Part shown: positions 25,332-35,851 of the stretch, piece after piece
How the letters are laid out: the number at the start of each line of letters is the position of its first letter
Numbering within the stretch: the first letter of the stretch is position 1
NCBI GenBank assembly: GCA_030065635.1
Contig: JASJDJ010000002.1
Span: 1-64,000 of the forward strand
Length of the DNA: 64,000 nucleotides
Direction: 5' to 3'
Source of the DNA: Xenococcaceae cyanobacterium MO_188.B32
GTDB lineage: Bacteria > Cyanobacteriota > Cyanobacteriia > Cyanobacteriales > Xenococcaceae
The notes under the pieces: generated by a model
What the model was told of the DNA's origin: nothing
Seen by the model: the letters and a program-made list of their open reading frames with translations, nothing else
Databases searched by the model: none
Program-made: the position numbers and the translations under genes

Positions 25332-26987
25332 ATGTTAAAAAATCAGTGGACTATTTTGGGACTCAGCTCCCTCGTTTTGTCTTGGATTTCTGGTCTTGAT
25401 AATAAAGCGATCGCTAGCGAAATTGAACTAAAAAACTCGATACAAGATTCTAGCCCAGAAAAAATTTTACTCGAGCAACTGGAATATCAATATTCCCCAA
25501 CATTACAACCATCAGCACAAATTAATTCCGTTTTTCAACTGCGAGATGTTTCCCCAGAAGATTGGGCTTATGAAGCATTACGGAGTTTAATCGAGCGTTA
25601 CAATTGTATTGCTGGTTTTCCCAATGGTACTTACCAAGGAGAACGAGTAATTACTCGCTATGAATTTGCTGCTGGTTTAAATTCCTGTTTACAACAAATA
25701 GAACGGTTGATTGCTGCTAGTGAAACTGTATTAGAAGAAGACATCTTAACTTTGCAACGCCTTGTCCGAGAATTTGAAGCGGAACTAGCCACCATAGGGA
25801 CTAGATTAGATAACTTAGAGGGTCGTACGGCTTTTCTCGAAGACAGTCAGTTTTCCACTACTACTAAACTGATAGGGGAGGCTGTTTTTAGTGCCAGTGG
25901 AGCTTTTGGAAACGAAAAAGCTAATAGTAGTGGGGAGGATATAGAAGACCAAATCGTCTTTAACAATCGAGTGCGCCTCAATTTTAATACCACCTTTACG
26001 GGCAAAGATTTATTGCAAGTCCGTTTAGATGCTCTCAATACCGTTCCTTTTGGCACAAATGTTACGGGGACGAATATGACTCGTCTCGCCTTTGAACGCA
26101 ATACCAATAACTCTCTGGTAATTGGTAAACTGTTTTACCGTTTTCCAGTGACAGAAAAACTGCGCTTTCACGTTGACGCTACCAGAGGTCGTTTTAATCT
26201 CAATGCTTCTAATAACTTCAACAAACTTTTTGCTAGCCCTATAACTGGTTCTATATCTCGTTTTGGACGGTTCAATCCCATTTATATTCAAGGGGCTGGA
26301 GGTACAGGTGTAACTGCTGTGTATGACTTTAGCGACTCTGTGAGTCTGACTTTAGGATATCTAGCGAGAAATGCTAACAATTCTGATGAGGGTAATGGAT
26401 TGTTTAATGGTTCTTACGCTGCTTTAGGACAATTAGCTGTCAAGCCTATTGACAATCTCGATATAGGTTTAACCTATGTCCGTGCTTACTATCCTCAAGG
26501 TCAAGCCTTTGTTTCAGGGTTGACAGGAAGCCGACTGGCAAACACCCCTTTTGGTCAAGTTGCCACTTCTACCGATCATTTTGGGGTTCAATCAAGCTTT
26601 CATATTAGTTCAGCTGTTACACTGTCGGGTTGGGTTGGCTTGACTTTGGCTAACGCAGAAACTAATGGTGTTGGTTTCAACGGTGCTAATGTAGAACAGG
26701 ATGATGAGGCAACAATTTTTAATTGGGCTATTACTTTGGGTGTTCCAGATTTTGGTAAAGAAGGAAGTCTAGCTGGGTTAGTAATTGGTAATCCCCCAAG
26801 AGTGACCAGCAATGATAGTAATCCTGAAAATAAAGATATCCCGTGGCATTTAGAAGGATTTTATCGTTATCCCGTGACGGATAATATTAGTATTAATCCT
26901 GGTTTGCTAGTTGTAATTAATCCCGAAGGAGATAATGATAACGAGACCATCTATGTAGGAACGATTCGCACTGTCTTTAAGTTTTAA
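25332..26987 (+). CDS. Outer-membrane porin of the cyanobacterial OprB/SLH (Som-like) type
   Basis: 551 residues, ATG start. A signal-like N terminus (WTILGLSSLVLSWISG) is followed by an SLH domain at about 70-130 (DVSPEDWAYEALRSLIERY and ITRYEFAAGLNSCLQQIE) that binds the cell wall. A coiled-coil linker (LQRLVREFEAEL) precedes an OprB-like beta-barrel ending with an aromatic residue (RTVFKF), the outer-membrane assembly signature. Such proteins carry inorganic ions or iron. It is transcribed away from the ABC transporter. Confidence 0.9.
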   Translation: MLKNQWTILGLSSLVLSWISGLDNKAIASEIELKNSIQDSSPEKILLEQLEYQYSPTLQPSAQINSVFQLRDVSPEDWAYEALRSLIERYNCIAGFPNGTYQGERVITRYEFAAGLNSCLQQIERLIAASETVLEEDILTLQRLVREFEAELATIGTRLDNLEGRTAFLEDSQFSTTTKLIGEAVFSASGAFGNEKANSSGEDIEDQIVFNNRVRLNFNTTFTGKDLLQVRLDALNTVPFGTNVTGTNMTRLAFERNTNNSLVIGKLFYRFPVTEKLRFHVDATRGRFNLNASNNFNKLFASPITGSISRFGRFNPIYIQGAGGTGVTAVYDFSDSVSLTLGYLARNANNSDEGNGLFNGSYAALGQLAVKPIDNLDIGLTYVRAYYPQGQAFVSGLTGSRLANTPFGQVATSTDHFGVQSSFHISSAVTLSGWVGLTLANAETNGVGFNGANVEQDDEATIFNWAITLGVPDFGKEGSLAGLVIGNPPRVTSNDSNPENKDIPWHLEGFYRYPVTDNISINPGLLVVINPEGDNDNETIYVGTIRTVFKF

Positions 26988-27009
26988 ATGATATGGCACT
27001 CTAGGTTTT

Positions 27010-27780
27010 CTAAATTTGCTGGCATATCAACTCTACTAATTCCCTAAATCCTTCTACTTCTGCTTTACTGGTAACATAAGTCGGCTGATGTTGTAATTGT
27101 TCTCGGTAGTGTAAGACATTAGCGACACCCACAGAGAAAGGAAATTGACTAGCCTCAAATAGAGATTCATCGTTAGGACTATCGCCTACTGTTACTACTT
27201 GTGTCGATTGTAGCTGAGGAAAATATTGACTTAAAACAGATTTTAAAGCGATCGCTTTATCTTGTCCTAAAGGTTTAATGTGGCACTGTACGGTACTGTA
27301 GGTAAAACTCCAACCTTCTTGTTGGCAGATATTATCTATCAGTTCTAATTCTGTGGTGGTTAATTCTGCTACATCAAAAGTCCAGTCAGTAAGACGAAAA
27401 CGATTATCCCTTGATTCTTTAAGATGAGGAAATTTAGATTGTAACAGTTGGAAAGTTTGAGCTAGTCTCTGACGATGTAAATCAATATTGTCTATTGCTG
27501 TGGTTAATCTACTAGTCAGAAATTGATTATCATAAAAAAGACCGCCATTTTCGGCGATCGCACCTTGAACGGGTAAATAGTGGGCGACTGCCTCAACCCA
27601 ACCCGCGGAACGCCCCGTAACGATAATTACATCTATCTCCGTTTGGGCGATTTTTTCTAAACTCTGTAAAAGTTCGGCTGTAAATTTTCCCTCCCTGGTA
27701 AGTGTTCCATCCATATCGGTAGCAATTAGACGTACATTTTTCCAGCAATTAGGGGAAGCTTCCGCAATCGATCGACTCAT
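27010..27780 (-). CDS. HAD-IIB (Cof-type/sucrose-phosphatase-like) hydrolase
   Basis: 256 residues. Motif I (ATDMDGTLTREG), motif II (VIIVTGRSAGW), a C2-type cap, and motif IV (VVTVGDSPNDESLFEAS) are all present. The family includes sucrose-6-phosphate and mannosyl-3-phosphoglycerate phosphatases and Cof-like phosphatases, so a sugar phosphatase role is likely but unspecified. It converges on the porin gene, 22 bp apart, and lies downstream of the psbN terminator. Confidence 0.8.
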   Translation of the reverse strand: MSRSIAEASPNCWKNVRLIATDMDGTLTREGKFTAELLQSLEKIAQTEIDVIIVTGRSAGWVEAVAHYLPVQGAIAENGGLFYDNQFLTSRLTTAIDNIDLHRQRLAQTFQLLQSKFPHLKESRDNRFRLTDWTFDVAELTTTELELIDNICQQEGWSFTYSTVQCHIKPLGQDKAIALKSVLSQYFPQLQSTQVVTVGDSPNDESLFEASQFPFSVGVANVLHYREQLQHQPTYVTSKAEVEGFRELVELICQQI

Positions 27781-27848
27781 TATGTATAATTCACCAGTTG
27801 ATTATCTCAGCTACAAAGCATTTTTAATAATGGCTTGACAAAAAATAG

Positions 27849-27868
27849 GAGTGGAAGACTTTCCACTC
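27849..27868 (-). terminator. Terminator hairpin after psbN
   Basis: GAGTGGAA-GACT-TTCCACTC forms an 8-bp stem. Read on the minus strand it is followed by CTATTTTTTG, a rho-independent-like end 24 bp past the psbN stop. Confidence 0.7.
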
Positions 27869-27891
27869 TTTTATTAATTGTTGCTTAGCAT

Positions 27892-28023
27892 TTAATCTTC
27901 ATGATCCTCAAACGGATCGCTTAATTCAGCCGATGGTGGACCAAAAGCTGTATAAATTGAATAGCCAGTAATGGCGACTACGATCGCGCCGATAGTGATG
28001 CTAAGAACTATTGCAGGTTCCAT
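27892..28023 (-). CDS. psbN: PsbN, small photosystem II assembly protein
   Basis: A 43-residue protein too short for many gene callers. One transmembrane helix spans about residues 5-27 (IVLSISIGAIVVAITGYSIY) and the tail FGPPSAELSDPFEDHED is the PsbN hallmark. PsbN is not a stable subunit; it helps assemble the photosystem II reaction centre and aids repair after photoinhibition. It is divergent from psbH, 84 bp away, the arrangement found in cyanobacteria and, within psbB operons, in chloroplasts. Confidence 0.97.
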   Translation of the reverse strand: MEPAIVLSITIGAIVVAITGYSIYTAFGPPSAELSDPFEDHED

Positions 28024-28107
28024 AAGTCAGATAAATAATGATTACTCTTCCTTTATAATATTACAGAAGATTACGAAAATTAGCTTAGATAGACTATTTG
28101 GTGGATT

Positions 28108-28311
28108 ATGACACAGCGTACTCGTTTGGGAGATGTCCTCAAACCTTTAAATTCAGAATATGGTAAAGTTGCTCCTGGTTGGGGAACTACTCCTTTGATG
28201 GGAGTATTTATGCTCTTATTTCTTGTTTTTCTGTTAATTATTCTGCAACTTTACAACTCTTCACTAATATTAGAAGGAGTTGATGTGGATTGGACTAGTT
28301 TGGGTCGTTAA
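28108..28311 (+). CDS. psbH: Photosystem II protein PsbH
   Basis: 67 residues. The N-terminal cytosolic arm [25 protein letters not shown], the single transmembrane helix ([19 protein letters not shown]) and the lumenal tail [11 protein letters not shown] match PsbH. PsbH sits beside CP47 and supports bicarbonate and QB-site stability. Followed by its own terminator. Confidence 0.97.
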   Translation: MTQRTRLGDVLKPLNSEYGKVAPGWGTTPLMGVFMLLFLVFLLIILQLYNSSLILEGVDVDWTSLGR

Positions 28312-28357
28312 GGCTCATCACCTCATAGCTCATAATAATAATAGATTAAGAAAAATA

Positions 28358-28381
28358 CCCCCGTTTTGTCGGGGTTTTTTC
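28358..28381 (+). terminator. Rho-independent terminator after psbH
   Basis: A CCCCG-loop-CGGGG stem followed by six or more T, 47 bp past the psbH stop and upstream of tatA. Confidence 0.85.
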
Positions 28382-28426
28382 TCAGGCAATAAATATAACT
28401 AAAGAAATTAAGCAGGATATCTCAAC

Positions 28427-28708
28427 ATGAATATCTTTGGTATTGGTTTACCAGAAATGGCTCTAATTATGATTGTGGCTTTACTGGTGTTTGGACCCAA
28501 AAAATTACCAGAAATTGGACGTAGTCTTGGCAAAGCTATTCGTAGTTTTCAAGATGCTTCCAAAGAATTTGAAAATGAATTTAAACGAGAAGCTCAACAA
28601 ATAGAAGAATCAATCAAAATGAGCGCGGAGTTAGAAGGAAAAAACAATACTCCAGAAAAAGCTGCTAAAGAGGAGGAAAATTCTCCTACCCCTTCAGAAC
28701 CAGGATAA
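28427..28708 (+). CDS. tatA: Sec-independent translocase protein TatA
   Basis: 93 residues. A short N-terminal membrane helix (LPEMALIMIVALLVFGPKKLPEIGRSLGKAIRSFQ), the Gly-Pro hinge at FGPKK, the amphipathic helix and an acidic, disordered tail fit TatA/TatE; length and the FGPKKLPEIGRSLGKAI motif favour TatA over TatB. It forms the pore of the twin-arginine translocase in thylakoid and plasma membranes. A weak AGCAGG precedes the ATG. Confidence 0.9.
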   Translation: MNIFGIGLPEMALIMIVALLVFGPKKLPEIGRSLGKAIRSFQDASKEFENEFKREAQQIEESIKMSAELEGKNNTPEKAAKEEENSPTPSEPG

Positions 28709-28727
28709 CCCAAAATATTATGTTTGA

Positions 28728-29447
28728 TTATTGCTTTACTTCACTGGTTTCAGGCTCTACTTCAAACTTATAACCAACTCCTCGAACTGTCTGGATAAAA
28801 GAGGGTTCGGCAACGTCAAGTTCGATTTTTTTACGAATTTGACCTATGTGAACGTCAACTACTCTTTGGTCGCCAACATACTCATAATCCCAGACATTTT
28901 GAATTAGTTCGTCTCGTCGCCAAACACGACCGGGGCGACTGGCTAAAAAGTGAAGTAGATCGAACTCTAAAGCAGTTAGCGTAATCAAGTCATTATTAAT
29001 TTTTACTTCTCGACGTACTGGGTCGATACTCATGTTATTAAACATTAAAGGTTGTTTTTCCGAAGCTGTAACTGTTCGCTGACGCTTCAGAATTGCTTTG
29101 ACCCGATATTCTAGTTCTTGTAAATCAAAAGGCTTAGTCAAATAATCATCTGCACCTTTGAGAAAACCTTCTTTTTTATCAGCAGCATCGGAACGACTAG
29201 TCAGCATGAGAATAAATACATCTGTTCGCTCTTGCATGTCTTCACATAGGTTATAACCCAAGGCATCGGGTAAATTGACATCCAGAATAACTAAATCTGG
29301 ATTGAATTGGTCAAACATCTTTAATGCGGACTGTCCATCGTCAGCTGACTCAACTTGATAATTTTTTTGGCTGAGAAAACGAAATATTAGGTTTCTAATT
29401 GCAGGATCGTCGTCTACAACCAGGATTTTAGCAGAGGACATATGCAT
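28728..29447 (-). CDS. OmpR/PhoB-type response regulator
   Basis: 239 residues. The receiver domain (about 5-120) has the acidic pair VVDDDP, the phosphoacceptor Asp in VILDVNLPD, the Thr/Ser in LMLTSRS and the Lys in YLTKPF. The winged-helix DNA-binding domain (about 135-235) has ALEFDLLHFLASRPGRVWRRDELIQNVW and VDVHIGQIRKKIE. No histidine kinase gene is adjacent, so its partner lies elsewhere. Convergent with tatA and followed upstream by psbA in the same direction; I do not recognise which cyanobacterial regulator it is, and it does not read like RpaA or RpaB. Confidence 0.88.
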   Translation of the reverse strand: MHMSSAKILVVDDDPAIRNLIFRFLSQKNYQVESADDGQSALKMFDQFNPDLVILDVNLPDALGYNLCEDMQERTDVFILMLTSRSDAADKKEGFLKGADDYLTKPFDLQELEYRVKAILKRQRTVTASEKQPLMFNNMSIDPVRREVKINNDLITLTALEFDLLHFLASRPGRVWRRDELIQNVWDYEYVGDQRVVDVHIGQIRKKIELDVAEPSFIQTVRGVGYKFEVEPETSEVKQ

Positions 29448-29624
29448 AATTTTGGCGCAAGAAAAACTAAAGATTCAATTAAGCCGTTAAAATAGGCAAA
29501 CCGAGTTTATACTCAGTCTTTTAGACAATTATCAACCCTAAAGTTTAAGAATGCCAATAACGTAGATCACTTAATCTAAATATTAACAATATATATTGCC
29601 ATAATGTTGAGAGATAGTTTCAGT

Positions 29625-29652
29625 AAAAAAACGCCCTTCTCGAGAAGAGCGT
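29625..29652 (-). terminator. Rho-independent terminator after psbA
   Basis: On the minus strand ACGCTCTTCT-CG-AGAAGGGCGT is followed by seven T, about 50 bp past the psbA stop. A strong, classic structure. Confidence 0.9.
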
Positions 29653-29705
29653 CATCAAAAATGTTACCAAGTATTTACTGATTGCCAGTATTTACTTAAT
29701 GTAAT

Positions 29706-30788
29706 TTACCCATTGATAGCAGGAGCGCTTATTGCTACGGGAGTTGCTTCTCCTGCTGCTAAATCTAAGGGGAAATTATGAGCATTACGCTCGTGCATTA
29801 CCTCAAAACCAAGGTTAGCGCGATTGAGCACATCAGCCCAAGTGTTGATTACATGTCCAGTTGAATCCATTATGGATTGATTGAAGTTGAATCCGTTAAG
29901 GTTAAAGGCCATGGTGGAAATTCCCATAGCAGTAAACCAGATACCAACTACAGGCCATGCACCTAAGAAGAAGTGTAAAGAACGGCTATTGTTAAAGGAA
30001 GCATATTGGAAAATTAAGCGTCCAAAATAACCGTGTGCAGCTACGATATTGTAAGTTTCTTCTTCTTGACCGAATTTGTATCCATAGTTTTGAGATTCAG
30101 TTTCGGTAGTTTCTCTTACTAAGGAAGAAGTTACCAAAGAACCGTGCATGGCGGAAAATAAAGCACCACCAAATACACCAGCTACACCCAACATATGGAA
30201 GGGATGCATCAAAATATTATGCTCTGCTTGGAACACTAACATGAAGTTGAATGTACCAGAGATTCCTAGAGGCATTCCATCGGAGAAGGAACCTTGTCCT
30301 AAGGGGTAGATGAGGAATACTGCTGTAGCTGCGGATACAGGAGCACTGTAAGCTACACAAATCCAAGGACGCATACCTAAGCGGAAGCTTAGTTCCCACT
30401 GACGACCCATCCAGCAGAAAACACCAATTAGAAAATGGAAAATGATTAACTGATAAGGACCGCCATTGTAAAGCCATTCATCTAAGGATGCAGCTTCCCA
30501 AATGGGATAGAAGTGCAAACCAATAGCATTAGATGAAGGTACTACCGCACCAGAAATAATGTTATTGCCATAAAGCAAAGAACCAGCAACAGGCTCGCGG
30601 ATACCATCGATATCTACGGGAGGTGCTGCTATAAAAGCAATAATGAAGCAGATGGTAGCAGATAATAGGCAAGGGATCATCAAAACACCAAACCAACCTA
30701 CATAAATGCGGTTGTTAGTGCTAGTAACCCACTGACAAAATCGCTCCCAGGTAGTGTAATTTTCTTGGTTACGTAACGTAGTTGTCAT
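29706..30788 (-). CDS. psbA: Photosystem II reaction-centre protein D1
   Basis: 360 residues, the standard D1 length. Functional residues are all present: Tyr161 (TyrZ), Asp170, Glu189, His190, His198 and His215, Ser264, His272, His332, Glu333, His337, Asp342 and the cleavage site after Ala344. It carries Gln130, the low-light or D1:1 type. Oddities are Trp126 (normally Tyr), Cys40 (normally Thr), Phe328 (normally Met) and Gly276 (normally Ala). It does not have the Ala286/Leu158 pattern of D1'. The likely promoter has TATACT 70-75 bp before the ATG, with a stem-loop in the leader. Confidence 0.97.
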   Translation of the reverse strand: MTTTLRNQENYTTWERFCQWVTSTNNRIYVGWFGVLMIPCLLSATICFIIAFIAAPPVDIDGIREPVAGSLLYGNNIISGAVVPSSNAIGLHFYPIWEAASLDEWLYNGGPYQLIIFHFLIGVFCWMGRQWELSFRLGMRPWICVAYSAPVSAATAVFLIYPLGQGSFSDGMPLGISGTFNFMLVFQAEHNILMHPFHMLGVAGVFGGALFSAMHGSLVTSSLVRETTETESQNYGYKFGQEEETYNIVAAHGYFGRLIFQYASFNNSRSLHFFLGAWPVVGIWFTAMGISTMAFNLNGFNFNQSIMDSTGHVINTWADVLNRANLGFEVMHERNAHNFPLDLAAGEATPVAISAPAING

Positions 30789-30820
30789 TAGTATTATTAC
30801 GGTCGAATTGTGTTCAACTC

Positions 30821-30838
30821 AGCAAGTCATTACTTGCT
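30821..30838 (-). promoter_or_regulatory. Stem-loop AGCAAGT-N4-ACTTGCT in the psbA leader
   Basis: A perfect 7-bp palindromic stem with a 4-nt loop, 33-50 nt before the psbA ATG and downstream of a TATACT element (about 30850). It could be an mRNA-stability hairpin or an operator; the sequence alone cannot decide. Confidence 0.5.
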
Positions 30839-30994
30839 TATATTTAAGTATATTTACATCTATTTTAATTGAGACGCATTTTTTAGTTAAATTATTTATA
30901 TTTTTTTTTAATTAGTTTTCTAATTACTAATTTATTTTAAAACTATTAAATATTGTTTTTTAATATTAAAATTTGATGAAAAATATTCAATATT

Positions 30995-31600
30995 TTAAAT
31001 TATTTTACTTAACATTTTGATTTCTGCTGTACTTAATTCTCGCCATTGACCAGGTTGAAGAGTATTTAGACAAAATTTTTTATGAGGAGCGCGTTTATCA
31101 AAACCAATAGATACTCTAACTAATCTTAGAGTAGGGAAACCAACCGCAGCAGTCATGCGTCTTACTTGACGATTTCTACCTTCTGTTAAAGTAATTTCTA
31201 ACCAACAAGTAGGAATATTTTTCCGTTCGCGAATGGGAGGGTTTCTAGGTGGTAAAAATGGTTCTTCTGGTAGTATTTTTACCTGAGCTTTACGAGTAAA
31301 ATAATCTTTAATTTTGACCCCTTCTTGCAAAGTCTTTAAAGCTAACTGGTCGGGAATTCTTTCTACTTGTACCCAATAAGTACGAGGATGAGCAAACTGA
31401 CGATGAGCAAGGCGATGTTGCAAACGTCCACGATCGGTTAGTAATAGTAATCCTTCACTATCTAAATCTAATCTTCCCACAGGATAAATGGATGGTATGG
31501 GGATATAATCTTTTAAAGTTGGGCGTTTTTTTGCTCCGCTACTATGGTCGGTAAACTGACACAGTACACCGTAGGGTTTATAAAATAAAATACACTTCAA
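30995..31600 (-). CDS. RluE/RsuA-family rRNA pseudouridine synthase
   Basis: 201 residues. The catalytic motif is [15 protein letters not shown] (Asp at about residue 44) preceded by [11 protein letters not shown], and the C terminus has [15 protein letters not shown]. There is no N-terminal S4 domain, which matches RluE-type enzymes that make pseudouridine in 23S rRNA (E. coli position 2457). RluF or RsuA-like specificity cannot be fully excluded. Follows psbA upstream on the same strand by 200 bp, with the psbA promoter between. Confidence 0.85.
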   Translation of the reverse strand: MKCILFYKPYGVLCQFTDHSSGAKKRPTLKDYIPIPSIYPVGRLDLDSEGLLLLTDRGRLQHRLAHRQFAHPRTYWVQVERIPDQLALKTLQEGVKIKDYFTRKAQVKILPEEPFLPPRNPPIRERKNIPTCWLEITLTEGRNRQVRRMTAAVGFPTLRLVRVSIGFDKRAPHKKFCLNTLQPGQWRELSTAEIKMLSKII

Positions 31601-31730
31601 AATGGTGGTTCGGTGAGGAGTATAAATAACTGTTTTTAGCTCTTAGCTTTTTTTAAATTAGATTATTGTATTGGTAATAGGGAATAGGAAATAGTCTGCC
31701 TTATCCAACCAGGTACAAGCCACCTAGGGC

Positions 31731-31770
31731 GAAAAAAAATTTAGTTGGAGTCCACGCTCCAACCAAATTT
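31731..31770 (-). terminator. Rho-independent terminator after rplY
   Basis: On the minus strand TTTGGTTGGAG and CTCCAACTAAA form a long stem followed by a run of eight T, ending the purA-rplY unit. Confidence 0.85.
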
Positions 31771-31806
31771 CTTCCTTCTGCTTTTTCAAGGTTTCGCCTG
31801 CTAAAT

Positions 31807-32430
31807 CTAAGCTTCTGGACTAGATTCAGCTGTAATGACTTCTGTTTCTCCTCCTTCTGTAGTCTTGCCAGCCATTTTTGATGGAGCAACGATCGAAAAA
31901 ACGATTCTTTCGGGATCTTCCATCACGGTAACTCCTTCAGGTAATACTACTTCACCCACAGTTAAATTAGTACCCAGTTCAAAAGTTGAAACATCAATGT
32001 CAATTGAATCAGGAATATTTTTAGGCACGCAGATGATGTTAAATTCAGTCAAACTTTGTTCTAAAACACCACCTTCTTTAACTCCAGCAGCTTCGCCAAC
32101 AATATTAACTGGTACAGTTAATTCTAGAGTTTCGCCAGCGGATACAGAGAAGAAACTTAGATGTAGTAAAGTTTTTTTCCAAGGATGAGCTTGCACTTCT
32201 CTAATAATTGCTCTACCATTCCAAGAAATATCAGGAATATTAATCTCAACTAGAGTATTATTGACCGCAGCGTTTCGTAGTAGAACTTGTGCATCTTTGC
32301 TTTTCATAGTCAGAGAAACAGACTCAGCACCATTGTGACCGTATAGAGCAGCAGGAATTAGGCCTTCACGACGCAAAGCTCTGGGTTTACTTCCTTCTGG
32401 TCTTTTTTGGCATTCGATTGTAATTGACAT
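31807..32430 (-). CDS. rplY: Ribosomal protein bL25 (Ctc form)
   Basis: 207 residues. The 5S rRNA-binding N-terminal domain (about 5-95, RPEGSKPRALRREGLIPAALYGHNG) and the C-terminal beta domain (about 97-185) make up the long TL5/Ctc form found in cyanobacteria. The tail is acidic, TTEGGETEVITAESSPEA. It lies 121 bp downstream of purA with a hairpin between. Confidence 0.92.
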   Translation of the reverse strand: MSITIECQKRPEGSKPRALRREGLIPAALYGHNGAESVSLTMKSKDAQVLLRNAAVNNTLVEINIPDISWNGRAIIREVQAHPWKKTLLHLSFFSVSAGETLELTVPVNIVGEAAGVKEGGVLEQSLTEFNIICVPKNIPDSIDIDVSTFELGTNLTVGEVVLPEGVTVMEDPERIVFSIVAPSKMAGKTTEGGETEVITAESSPEA

Positions 32431-32499
32431 AGTTTTTACTCAATAGTTAATAATTAAGGAATTTAAAGGGTTAATAAGGAGACAATGACAAGACACAAA

Positions 32500-32530
32500 G
32501 GTTGAAAGCTCTTGTAGACAACTTTCAACC
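32500..32530 (-). terminator. Inverted repeat between purA and rplY
   Basis: GGTTGAAAG and CTTTCAACC form a 9-bp stem with a 13-nt loop about 20 bp past the purA stop. It has no T-run, so it might be a weak terminator or processing site. Confidence 0.45.
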
Positions 32531-32551
32531 ATACTGATTGAGGGAGATAAC

Positions 32552-33904
<1,353 letters not shown>

Positions 33905-33992
33905 CTAAAGTTTACACAAACTCTTATTATGATTAGTTGTAGTGGAGGATGTCAACCTTATTGGGAGAAAGTCGACCAAGAGAAAAATAAAA

Positions 33993-34370
33993 ATGACTCA
34001 AGAACCTCATCGATCGGATAATGAACTCAGACTGAAAGAAGAAGAGCGTCGTCTTGCTGCTGTTAATTGGAATGCTAAACTGAGGCGTTTGACTGAGGTG
34101 ATTTACTATCTGACTGGAGCACTCATAGTTTTATTACTTATAAGAGTAGTATTGAGTTTATTTGGTGCTAACCCAGAAAACAAATTTGCTAGTTTTATTT
34201 ATGGCTTGTCAGCAACGTTTATTGCTCCTTTTCTCGATCTTTTTCCTACCCCTGCTTTAGGTAATTTTCAGTTAGAAATTAATACTCTGGTCGCTCTTGG
34301 CGTATACGGACTTTTAGCCTGGCTTGTAGTTAGATTAATTTGGCTGGGTTTTAGCCGTCCTTATGGTTAA
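33993..34370 (+). CDS. YGGT-family membrane protein
   Basis: About 125 residues from the ATG at 33993 (MTQEPHRSD); an in-frame start at 33942 is possible but begins with non-conserved residues. Two to three membrane helices with the YGGT-type spacing (IRVVLSLFGANPENKFASFIYGLSATFIAPFLDLF). Cyanobacterial and chloroplast YlmG/YGGT proteins affect division or thylakoid organisation. Divergent from purA. Confidence 0.8.
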   Translation: MTQEPHRSDNELRLKEEERRLAAVNWNAKLRRLTEVIYYLTGALIVLLLIRVVLSLFGANPENKFASFIYGLSATFIAPFLDLFPTPALGNFQLEINTLVALGVYGLLAWLVVRLIWLGFSRPYG

Positions 34371-34391
34371 AAAAAGCAATTTTTAACGATA

Positions 34392-34736
34392 TTAAGCTAC
34401 TTGCAGAACTCTTACTGAGTAATAGTTTTTCCCATAGTTGCTACTAGGAGGCTCTTCTTCTTCGGGGTACACTTCTGTTTCTAGTGCTGGCACTAACATC
34501 GAATCTGTCCCTCTGACAATCATTGTTCCTTGCGCCAAAGCATCTCGCCATTGACAACCAGTTCGCCAAGCACAGAATTTGGTTGTGTTCCACCGAGGAT
34601 TGGGTGGAAAACCGACAAAGCCAGACCGAAGAGCTGCATGATTTTCTCTGGCAATATTAGTAGCAGCGCTCACTTTGTCTGTTAAATCGACTACCATGAG
34701 GTGGCGATTTTGAATAGGTTTAAACACAGACCTCAC
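34392..34736 (-). CDS. Conserved cyanobacterial protein of unknown function
   Basis: 114 residues, soluble. Readable features are FVGFPPNPRWNTTKFCAWRTGCQWRDALAQGTMIVRGTDSMLVP, with two Cys, and an acidic stretch PEEEEPP. The pattern looks like a conserved hypothetical of cyanobacteria, but I know no function. Convergent with the YGGT gene. ATG start at 34736. Confidence 0.65.
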   Translation of the reverse strand: MRSVFKPIQNRHLMVVDLTDKVSAATNIARENHAALRSGFVGFPPNPRWNTTKFCAWRTGCQWRDALAQGTMIVRGTDSMLVPALETEVYPEEEEPPSSNYGKNYYSVRVLQVA

Positions 34737-34852
34737 CCCCTTTATAATTAAAAGATTCTTCTATATATATAAATTTTATTACTTATGTTGCAAAATGTTA
34801 AACTGTAGGATACTTGTAAAGTTATAAGTATAATTCGTTACCAAATAATAAT

Positions 34853-35575
34853 TTATTCGCCAAAACGATATCCTTTGCCATAAACAGTATGAATGAGCTG
34901 TTTTTCGGATTTTGTCTCTATTTTACGCCTCAAAAGTCTAATTAAAGCAGCTAAGACATTACTACTTGGTTTTTCATGATCTTTCCATAAATGTTGATAT
35001 ATTTCTTGATGAGTTAGTAGCTGTCCGGGATGACGCATAAATAATTCTAGAAGTTGAATTTCTTTTTCTGACAAACTAATAGCTTTTCCTTGACGGTAAA
35101 CTAGTTGATTTTCACTATCTAGTTCTAAATCTGCTATTTTTAAGGGAGTCAATGGTGATTCTATTTTTTCCGCGTTGGTTGTATCCGTTTTTGTGGAAGT
35201 ATGAGTTTCCCAGTTAGGCGATCGTCTGAGTAAAGCCCTGACTCTAGCAAGTAATTCTCTTAACTCAAAAGGTTTAACGAGATAATCGTCTGCCCCAGCA
35301 TCTAAACCGAGAACGCGATCGTCAATGGTATCTTTAGCAGTCAGAAATAAAACAGGAGTTGTTATAGAAAGAGAGCGCAATTCCTGGCAAAGTTCAATAC
35401 CAGATTGTTGCGGTAACATCCAATCAAGAATTAGTAAGTCATAATTGTTATTTAAGGCTAGTTCTTTTCCCTTTGCACCATTATCTGCCACCTCTACTTG
35501 ATAACCCTCGCGAGATAGTACTCGACTTAAAGGCTCGGTTAATTCTGCTTCATCATCAACTAAAAGAATTTTCAT
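34853..35575 (-). CDS. rppA: OmpR-type response regulator, RppA-like
   Basis: 240 residues. The receiver has LLVDDEAEL, the phospho-Asp in LLILDWMLPQQSG, LFLTAKD and YLVKPFELREL; a Thr/Glu/Lys linker precedes a winged helix (LSEKEIQLLELFMRHPGQLLTHQEIYQHLW, SSNVLAALIRLLRRKIE). The N-terminal half is close to Synechocystis RppA (NrsR-like), which regulates photosynthetic genes by redox or Ni2+. The usual kinase gene is not beside it, so it is an orphan here and the symbol is tentative. Divergent from hisG. Confidence 0.7.
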   Translation of the reverse strand: MKILLVDDEAELTEPLSRVLSREGYQVEVADNGAKGKELALNNNYDLLILDWMLPQQSGIELCQELRSLSITTPVLFLTAKDTIDDRVLGLDAGADDYLVKPFELRELLARVRALLRRSPNWETHTSTKTDTTNAEKIESPLTPLKIADLELDSENQLVYRQGKAISLSEKEIQLLELFMRHPGQLLTHQEIYQHLWKDHEKPSSNVLAALIRLLRRKIETKSEKQLIHTVYGKGYRFGE

Positions 35576-35851
35576 TGGCTGGTTAATTGTTGATGGTTGA
35601 TAGAACGTTGCTGAATCAAATTCGTCAGACGCTTACATTAGATTGGGATACGCTCTCCAAAATTATTATCTTTTTTATCCAACGATCGGCAATAAAACAA
35701 AAGCTAAAAACTAAAAGCTACAAACCGTATTACTAATAGTTTCAGATATTAATTCCCTGGTAACTGGTAACTGATACCAATAACTAAGGTAAGCTGGTTC
35801 ATAGTCAGTAATTTTTACTCTTAATCGATTTCAATTAGGTTTTTCTGGTCC

